Source: Guptibacillus algicola (GTDB taxonomy: Bacteria > Bacillota > Bacilli > Bacillales > Guptibacillaceae). From it: DNA of 64,000 nucleotides. A program made the position numbers and the translations under genes. Shown here one piece after another: positions 58,049 through 64,000 of this stretch. Each line of letters begins with the position of its first letter. Within the stretch, counting starts at the first letter, position 1. The stretch is taken from contig NZ_JAIVAF010000001.1 in assembly GCF_020171805.1 (NCBI RefSeq), forward strand, positions 1,240,001-1,304,000, in the 5' to 3' direction. The notes under the pieces were generated by a model that saw only the letters and a list, made by a program, of their open reading frames with translations, had not been told where the DNA came from and ran no database searches.

Positions 58049-61000
58049 TTATATCGTAAATGAAACGGATTCTGAGCAAATCATGTCATACATTTGCTTT
58101 GTTGCTTTCATCGGGTCTACTGCAAGCTCTTCACGAAGCTTTTCGACACATTCATGGTATAGGCGCATTGCCTGCGGTCGATTGTTCCGCTGATAATAAC
58201 AGTACATGAGAAGCCGGTAAGCCTCTTCCCACAATGAATCGACTTCAATGATTTTTCTACAAAGGGGAATCGCTTTATCGAAATCTGATAACCGAATAGA
58301 TAGCTGAGCAAGCTTTTCTAACCCGCGTACATATAATTGACGAAGACGCTCTCGTTCACGTTGAGCCCATGGTGCCCTGCGATCAGGGAGAAACTCACCC
58401 TCATAGTATTGCAACCCTTTCTCTAGTAGCTTTTTGGATTGAAGCACACGGTTCTCTTTTAACCCCTCTGTTATCCAATGATCGAAATGGAAGCTATCAA
58501 CATCGATCACAGCTGTTTTATTAAAACCGTAGGATGAATCCTGCCTTACCACGAAGTACGGTTGACCTCTTGTTTTCCGATCAGGTTCTAGTGCTTTATT
58601 CAACGCATTAAAAGCGACCTTAAAGTCTCGTTGACTACTAGATTCATCTGCTTCTGGCCATATGTCATCAAAAATCTCTTCTTTTCTCACAAATGTATTA
58701 CGGCGCACAAGCAAATACTGAAAAAGTTCTTTCCCCTTCTCACGTTGCCAGTCTTTATGGTCAAGGACCTTGTCACCTAACGAAACGCTAAATTCTCCTA
58801 GAGTTTTGATACGGAGGGTATAACCTGGATGAGATTCTAAGTGCTTATATCCCCATGAATCCAGTAAATTGGTGATGTAAGATGCATAGACTCCCGCTTC
58901 TCTTGCTTGAAGTAATAGCGGCATAAATTGCTGCAAGTCTTTTGGACCGAAAGTTGTCTTTTTCACGAAAATAAATTCGTATTCTTCGATTTGGACCTTC
59001 TGGAGAAACGCACGCACATAGGTTGTAAAATCTTCTCGATCTTTCGTTAGAAATGACAGCCACATCGTGGCGAGCATTTCTGCATAAACATCCCCACACG
59101 ATTGCGCAGAACGGTACGTTTCGAGCAGCCACTTTTCAGCTTCTTCATGTTGACCACAATAGTACGCTGATTGACCGATACATAGTTTGATAAGGGTAGA
59201 GAGCCATTCATCTTTCACCCTTTTCGTTTCATATAAAGCTTGTTCACCGTATTCTTTCGCACGCTCCCACATCTCATTTCTACCAAACATCGCACACAAG
59301 CCCATGAGAGGCTCTGCTTTCCCTCTCTCAACCTTTATTGACTCCATTAATTCTAAAGCTGTTTCATAGCAATTAATCGCGAGCTTTTCTTCGTAATGAT
59401 TTGAAATAGCAACTGCATGCCCCATCCGGATCCAACCACATGCCTCTATGAAAGTGGATTGGTGTTGAATCCCTTGCTGTATACCTTGTTGCGCAAGCTC
59501 TTTGGCACGGTCCTCATTACCGCTGAGCGACTCTAATAGTGAAAGCAATAGCTCTGTTTCTCTATGAGACTGAGGAAGCTGTTCGATCGAAGAGTTACGG
59601 GTGAGAAGGAGTTCTCGCGATTCAAAAATCTTACCTGTACGTAATAACAAACGAGCATCGAGATTTCCAGATATCCAGGAATCGTTTCCCTCACTTCTTT
59701 CATACCAGTTCATTGCCTTAGCAGCTTGACCAGAGTTGACAAGGTTTTCAGCTAGTAAACGAAACAATCGTTCTTTATCAGGATGAGCGGGATCAGCTCG
59801 TTCGAGAAAATGGATCGCTTCAGCTAAATAACGCTCAGCTTTCCCAGGCTGAATCGTATCTAAATAGATATTTCCAATCCCCTCATTCGCTTTACTGAGT
59901 AGAATAGAATCGTCTTCCCTCTTCCCTAACTCAATCGCTCGTTCATAACAAGTGAACGCCCGATCATAATAGGAGCGATAGCGCCAAACTTCCCCTTCAT
60001 AAAACCATAGTGGATACCGTTCGTCTTTGACGTCCTTAGAAAGAGAGCTCAACTGCTCAAGAAGGGTTTCGAGCTGGCGGTTTCGTATCAACCTGTCACT
60101 TGTTTTTAACAAGATTCGAGCGAGTGAAGACTCATCGCCTAATTCATCATAGTGAACGATCGCCTCTTCATAGCAGTTGTTTTCTTCAAGATCGTGTGCC
60201 CATTTATATTGCAGATTTCTCAAACGTTTTTCCTGTTGTTCTACCCCTCTACTCTTCAAGAATGCCTTGAATAACGCATGATAACGGTAGCGGCACTCAT
60301 CTACTTTTTGAATAAAAAGGTTCTTAGCGAACAGGGTTTCTAACATCTCTTTAGCGTTGGGACATTCAAGAATGCGGTTACATATTTCGGGTTCAAGCTC
60401 TCTGAAAATCGACGAATACAACAGGAACTGCCTCGTTTCTTCAGACTGTTTATTGAAAACCTCTTGAGCAAGATAAGAGAATAACTCTTCCATAGACGTA
60501 TGTGTAAATTTTAGGATCGAATCGATTTCTTCTGAACGAGAAAGCTGGCTCCCAATCATGTTGATCGCAATGATCCAACCTTCTGTTAAATGGTGAATTT
60601 TCTCAACTTGCTCTTCCGTGATAGATGATTCATAGAAATCCGTCAGAAAGAACCCAGTCTCCTCTTCAGAAAGCGAAAGCTCCTTCTCACTTATTTCAAG
60701 CATTCTACTGCTAACGCTCAGTTTGATCAGACTATCCCACTTAGGCTTCATACGAGTAGAAAAGAGAAGGTGAACATTCGAAGGAAGGAGGGTAAGGAAT
60801 TTCTCAATCCACTGATTGATCATAAATACGTGATCAACGAGTTGAAAATCATCGATTACAAGAACGAATTCTGATTCTGTTCTCGCGCATTCATTTATAA
60901 AGAGAGCACTTAGTAATTGAAGATCTTCTTCACTGACCCAATAGTCCATATTTGCAATAACGTCGAGTAACTCTTCACCGAAAGAAGGAAATTTCTTTCG

Positions 61001-61264
61001 GATCGAATAAACAACATAGTGGATGAAGGGAAAAATATCATCGTCATGCTCGGTTACTGTATACCAACAAACAGGTATATTACATTGTTTAATAAATTGA
61101 CTGACGATCGTACTTTTTCCATAACCCGCTCCACCATGAACAAGAGTTAATGGAACATTCATAACCTCTTTCAGTTTTTTGATTACCGAACGCCGATAGA
61201 TATACGTATCTTTCAAAGCTGGTGGTACAAGTTTCGTTTCAATAATCGGTACGGTAGGTTGCAT
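58049..61264 (-). CDS. Large MalT/AfsR-like regulator with BTAD domain
   Basis: This 1071-residue transcription activator has an N-terminal STAND ATPase (Walker A GGAGYGKST, 44-52; FVLVIDDFQLVD as Walker B near 150), a long helical TPR-like region (about 380-800), and a C-terminal winged helix (about 814-915, TLGEFSVSLGDKVLDHKDWQ, KELFQYLLV) followed by a bacterial transcriptional activation domain (about 920-1065), the pair found in SARP activators. I place the start at ATG 61264. Location directly upstream of the Liv operon and the 11-bp repeats there make that operon the probable target. The inducer may be the imported compound or its CoA ester. Confidence 0.88.
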   Translation of the reverse strand: MQPTVPIIETKLVPPALKDTYIYRRSVIKKLKEVMNVPLTLVHGGAGYGKSTIVSQFIKQCNIPVCWYTVTEHDDDIFPFIHYVVYSIRKKFPSFGEELLDVIANMDYWVSEEDLQLLSALFINECARTESEFVLVIDDFQLVDHVFMINQWIEKFLTLLPSNVHLLFSTRMKPKWDSLIKLSVSSRMLEISEKELSLSEEETGFFLTDFYESSITEEQVEKIHHLTEGWIIAINMIGSQLSRSEEIDSILKFTHTSMEELFSYLAQEVFNKQSEETRQFLLYSSIFRELEPEICNRILECPNAKEMLETLFAKNLFIQKVDECRYRYHALFKAFLKSRGVEQQEKRLRNLQYKWAHDLEENNCYEEAIVHYDELGDESSLARILLKTSDRLIRNRQLETLLEQLSSLSKDVKDERYPLWFYEGEVWRYRSYYDRAFTCYERAIELGKREDDSILLSKANEGIGNIYLDTIQPGKAERYLAEAIHFLERADPAHPDKERLFRLLAENLVNSGQAAKAMNWYERSEGNDSWISGNLDARLLLRTGKIFESRELLLTRNSSIEQLPQSHRETELLLSLLESLSGNEDRAKELAQQGIQQGIQHQSTFIEACGWIRMGHAVAISNHYEEKLAINCYETALELMESIKVERGKAEPLMGLCAMFGRNEMWERAKEYGEQALYETKRVKDEWLSTLIKLCIGQSAYYCGQHEEAEKWLLETYRSAQSCGDVYAEMLATMWLSFLTKDREDFTTYVRAFLQKVQIEEYEFIFVKKTTFGPKDLQQFMPLLLQAREAGVYASYITNLLDSWGYKHLESHPGYTLRIKTLGEFSVSLGDKVLDHKDWQREKGKELFQYLLVRRNTFVRKEEIFDDIWPEADESSSQRDFKVAFNALNKALEPDRKTRGQPYFVVRQDSSYGFNKTAVIDVDSFHFDHWITEGLKENRVLQSKKLLEKGLQYYEGEFLPDRRAPWAQRERERLRQLYVRGLEKLAQLSIRLSDFDKAIPLCRKIIEVDSLWEEAYRLLMYCYYQRNNRPQAMRLYHECVEKLREELAVDPMKATKQMYDMICSESVSFTI

Positions 61265-61340
61265 CAACACACCCCGCCTGCATATTTCAGAGTTTTCTAA
61301 TAGTTTACCATATCCAGTAAAATACTGGTGTCTTCTTAAT

Positions 61341-61380
61341 AAAAAAATAAGAAGAGAGCGGATTATGATCCACTCTCTTC
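61341..61380 (-). terminator. Terminator of the symporter operon
   Basis: GAAGAGAGCGGAT (61351-61363) pairs with ATCCACTCTCTTC (61368-61380) with one mismatch; on the minus strand it is followed by TTATTTTTTTATT. It begins just after the symporter stop codon. Confidence 0.9.
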
Positions 61381-61386
61381 TGCTTA

Positions 61387-62859
61387 TCATCCACTTATAC
61401 TTCGATACTCGTCAGCAACAACCTGAACATCCTTTGATTGAGTAAATGCTGATACCACCACTACAATGACGATGTTACAAAGTAAGCCAAGTATTCCAGC
61501 ATGTAAATCAAATGGTGTGCTTGATGCTACAAGCTGGAAATAGTAGTTCACAACAGTTCCAATTAGTAGTCCTGAAATAACAGCAGGTCCTGTGATCCGC
61601 TTCGAGTAAAGAGCTCCGTATACCCCCGGTGCAAATTGAACGATTGATCCATAAGCACCAAGTAACAGCGCAATTAGCCCCTGCCCGCCGAAAACAGTAA
61701 TGAAATAAGCGAGTCCTCCTATAATGAAGACGCCTACTCTCATTAATAACAACGTCGTTTTATTAGAAATATCTGTTTTCACATTCTTAATCACGCCATC
61801 CGTAAACTCAAGGGAAGCACTATGTGTAATCGCATCCGCTGAAGACATCGCTGCAGCGAGTGCTCCTGCTCCAACAAGTCCATAAATCCAACCCGGAAGA
61901 CTCAAGACAGCTGTAATAAGGTACGGTAGAATTTCATCCGGTGATCCGATAGCTGTTGAGTCGACAACGTTTGCTGCTGCAAATCCAACGAGTAAAAGCG
62001 GCACAAGAAACAACGCGAATACAGGATAAACAAGAACGGTTTTCTTTATTGTTCTCGCGTTTGAAGCATACGATTTTGAGAATAAATGAGGCCACATAAG
62101 AAAACCGATAACAGACACGAGAATGGTAGATGTGTAAGCAGTGGAAGACATGAAAGAGCCTTCGCTTCCTATTTCAAGAAAACCTGGTTTTGCTGCAATT
62201 AAATCCGTAAACATACCAGAAACGCTGCTATGAAGCTGGTTTACGATCGCTAGCCCGACTACCCAGGAGATGATGATCATGAGTAACCCTTGAAAAACAT
62301 CAGACCACGCCGCTGCTCTGAGCCCACCTGTAGCTACATAAACGACAACGATACCATAAGACACAAGAGCTCCTAACCAGAAGGGGATTCTTCCTTCTGT
62401 CATGATATTGAATATGTATGCCATTCCTTTCATTTGTGTTGCTAAGTACTGAATGGATGCAAATAGGGCAATTAACCCGATCAAGATAGGTAAAGCACGG
62501 CTGTTATATCTCTTTTTCAAAAAGCCCGATACAGTGTAGATATTATACGCCCGACCGATCTTTCCTATTTTCGGACCGATGATATACCACGGAAGGATAG
62601 CAAACGCCGTATAGGTGATGATGTAAAGTGCCGGCGCCCCTTTTGAATAGGCCCATCCAGGCGCACCTAGAAAGGAGAAGGCACTAAACACCGCGCCACC
62701 CATCAAGAACCACATGACAAACAATCCTAATTTACCGCCTGCTACCGCAAATTCGTCGAGAGATCCTTTATCTTGATTTCGTCCAGCCAGCACCCCGATG
62801 AAGAGAGCGACGACAAGGTATCCAATCATAATGATCATTGCAATTTTCCAGTCTGCCAT
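61387..62859 (-). CDS. Sodium:solute symporter family protein
   Basis: This 490-residue SSF symporter has about 13 hydrophobic segments. AGGKLGLFVMWFLMGGAVFS at about residues 40-60 and the GALAAAMSSADAITHSASL region (about 330-350) with the sodium-binding Ser/Asp residues are typical. Substrate is unknown; members of this group carry carboxylates, pantothenate or amino acids. It starts with ATG at 62859, 3 bases after the DUF3311 stop. Such DUF3311-SSF pairs are common in Bacillus. A terminator follows directly, so it is the last gene of its operon. Confidence 0.92.
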   Translation of the reverse strand: MADWKIAMIIMIGYLVVALFIGVLAGRNQDKGSLDEFAVAGGKLGLFVMWFLMGGAVFSAFSFLGAPGWAYSKGAPALYIITYTAFAILPWYIIGPKIGKIGRAYNIYTVSGFLKKRYNSRALPILIGLIALFASIQYLATQMKGMAYIFNIMTEGRIPFWLGALVSYGIVVVYVATGGLRAAAWSDVFQGLLMIIISWVVGLAIVNQLHSSVSGMFTDLIAAKPGFLEIGSEGSFMSSTAYTSTILVSVIGFLMWPHLFSKSYASNARTIKKTVLVYPVFALFLVPLLLVGFAAANVVDSTAIGSPDEILPYLITAVLSLPGWIYGLVGAGALAAAMSSADAITHSASLEFTDGVIKNVKTDISNKTTLLLMRVGVFIIGGLAYFITVFGGQGLIALLLGAYGSIVQFAPGVYGALYSKRITGPAVISGLLIGTVVNYYFQLVASSTPFDLHAGILGLLCNIVIVVVVSAFTQSKDVQVVADEYRSISG

Positions 62860-62862
62860 GAT

Positions 62863-63084
62863 TTAGCTCACCTCCTCTTCATCTTTATCTGGGTCCAGTC
62901 GATACAACACGAGAACGATCAGAAATGTAATCACAATCCAAAAGAGTACCCAAAACATAGAAAAGGGAAGACCCAGTACGAGAGGGGTACTTCGATTTCC
63001 CAAGGTGAACAGGGGAAATACGAGTAATAGTAATGGGATCGCTAACGATAAACAGTAAACCTTAGTGAACGTTTTCTTGGTCAT
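62863..63084 (-). CDS. DUF3311 small membrane protein
   Basis: This 73-residue protein has two hydrophobic helices (LSLAIPLLLLVFPLFTLGN and FSMFWVLFWIVITFLIVLVLY) and an acidic C-terminus (DPDKDEEEVS). It belongs to the DUF3311 proteins found upstream of sodium:solute symporters and is probably an accessory subunit. ATG at 63084 overlaps the upstream amidohydrolase stop by four bases, and it precedes the symporter by 3 bases, so the three genes form one operon. Confidence 0.9.
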   Translation of the reverse strand: MTKKTFTKVYCLSLAIPLLLLVFPLFTLGNRSTPLVLGLPFSMFWVLFWIVITFLIVLVLYRLDPDKDEEEVS

Positions 63085-64000
63085 CTCACACCCTCCTTTT
63101 CATTTGTAAAGACAACCTTTCCATCTATAACCGTCATATCAACTCTCAATTCCTTCAACCGCTCTTGATGACAGTGTAGAACTGATTCGTTTACAACTAC
63201 TAGATCAGCTAGTTTCCCTTCCTCAATGCTCCCTTTTATATCTTCTTCAAAACTCGCATAAGCTCCTGATTGAGTATACGCTCGTATCGCCTCTTCAACG
63301 GAAATGCGTTGACGTTCCCCAACTAAATTTCCATTCTTGCTTCGTCTATTCACAGCTGCATGAATTCCAACGAATGGATTAACGTCTGTGATTGGACTAT
63401 CAGAACCGAAGGCAAACGGAATATCTTGATCACCAAAATCTTTCAGAGGAAACATCACATCTGTTCGTTCACCATAATCACGTACATATCCATCACCGAA
63501 CTCATGTAAAAACGCAGGGTTAGGAATGGGTACGATGCGAGATTCTTTTATCCTTTTTGTTAGATCGGCCGGGGTAATCGCTGCATGTTCGATTCGATGG
63601 CGATGGTCTTCTCGATATGAGACGTCGAGTGCCACTTCGATCGTTTTACTCATCATCTCGACTGCTTCGTCTCCTATCGCATGAGCCGTGATTTGCCATC
63701 CTTGTTCGTGTGCTCCTAGCAGAGACTGATTGAGCTCTTCTTGATCTAAATATAAAATGCCCGAGTCTTCCGGCTTACTCGTATAAGGTTCTCTTGTCTT
63801 TGCAGTCGGTCCGCTGCTGCTTCCATCGATGAATACTTTCGCAGGACCGATTTTAAACCTGTCATCTCCTAAGCCCGTCAGCAGACCACTTCCTATCCCT
63901 TTTTGGACCATAGAAGCAGACTCATGTAGCGATCCGTATAACGCATACACACGCTGCTTTATTGCACCAGAGTTCACTCCAATTTGAAGAGCACGAATAT
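63081..64000 (-). CDS. YtcJ-type amidohydrolase (N-terminus beyond window)
   Basis: This partial gene encodes the C-terminal ~306 residues of a YtcJ/NfdA-like metal-dependent amidohydrolase; the frame is open through the right edge (codons for IRALQIGV precede the first in-frame GTG), so the start lies outside. Visible are KVFIDGSSSGPTAKTREPY, ITAHAIGDEAVE (metal His), RIEHAAI and FGSDSPITDVNPF (catalytic Asp), and the closing EEGKLADLVVVN. Overlap with DUF3311 ties it to the symporter, suggesting that the imported compound is its substrate, perhaps an N-substituted amide. Confidence 0.88.
   Translation of the reverse strand, partial: IRALQIGVNSGAIKQRVYALYGSLHESASMVQKGIGSGLLTGLGDDRFKIGPAKVFIDGSSSGPTAKTREPYTSKPEDSGILYLDQEELNQSLLGAHEQGWQITAHAIGDEAVEMMSKTIEVALDVSYREDHRHRIEHAAITPADLTKRIKESRIVPIPNPAFLHEFGDGYVRDYGERTDVMFPLKDFGDQDIPFAFGSDSPITDVNPFVGIHAAVNRRSKNGNLVGERQRISVEEAIRAYTQSGAYASFEEDIKGSIEEGKLADLVVVNESVLHCHQERLKELRVDMTVIDGKVVFTNEKEGVR

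Overview
The window looks like a low-to-medium G+C, Gram-positive Bacillaceae chromosome, probably an environmental or alkaliphile-type Bacillus relative. The signs are strong AGGAGG ribosome binding sites, frequent TTG and GTG starts, lipobox-type solute-binding proteins, a CcpA-type cre site and Bacillus-type gene sets. These include dppABCD, a murQ/murR/namZ/nagZ/amiE cell-wall recycling locus, a Listeria-type sophorooligosaccharide locus and HisJ. I see no rRNA, tRNA, CRISPR array, prophage or plasmid functions.

Region 1 (1-7163): a peptide ABC transporter operon led by a D-aminopeptidase (dppA-B-C-D, cut by the left edge), a divergently placed Lrp/AsnC regulator and metal-dependent amidohydrolase, a degenerate M50-like membrane protein, a HIT protein, and a 48-residue gene with its own promoter, inverted repeat and terminator. 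Region 2 (7169-19419): cell-wall recycling. Secreted NamZ, NagZ and an AmiE-type amidase form one operon. A second operon encodes a MurR-type regulator, a cytosolic AmiE-like hydrolase, a sugar ABC importer, a BadF-type amino-sugar kinase and MurQ. Import by ABC plus kinase replaces the phosphotransferase MurP of B. subtilis.

Region 3 (19529-28171): the yhf operon known from E. coli (yhfZ, yhfY, yhfU, yhfT, php, yhfS, yhfX, without yhfW), here continued by another secreted AmiE-type protein and followed by a nucleoside hydrolase. Two nearly identical 19-base sites, in front of yhfZ and yhfY, are likely YhfZ operators. Region 4 (28436-30983): a CPA1 cation/proton antiporter and a HisJ-type phosphatase. 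Region 5 (31071-42596): a beta-1,2-glucan/sophorooligosaccharide locus (secreted GH144-type glucanase, GH94 oligoglucan phosphorylase, GH3 beta-glucosidase, ABC importer, LacI regulator). Three exact operator copies tie its promoters together, one promoter also carrying a cre-like site.

Region 6 (42802-48915): glycerophosphodiesterase, M28 aminopeptidase, ankyrin lipoprotein, small membrane protein, a RAYT-type transposase and a 2-hydroxyacid dehydrogenase. Palindromic REP-like elements (cores GGTGCC/GGCACC and GGGTCAGG/CCTGACCC) are scattered through the window at gene ends, and one lies next to the RAYT gene. Region 7 (49042-61264): a nine-gene operon with a Liv-type ABC importer, a FabH-like enzyme, an alpha/beta hydrolase, a FabG-like reductase and an acyl-CoA ligase. 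Beside it lies a large MalT/SARP-like regulator, and its promoter carries 11-bp-spaced direct repeats like those bound by SARP activators. Region 8 (61341-64000): a sodium:solute symporter, a DUF3311 partner and a partial YtcJ-type amidohydrolase.
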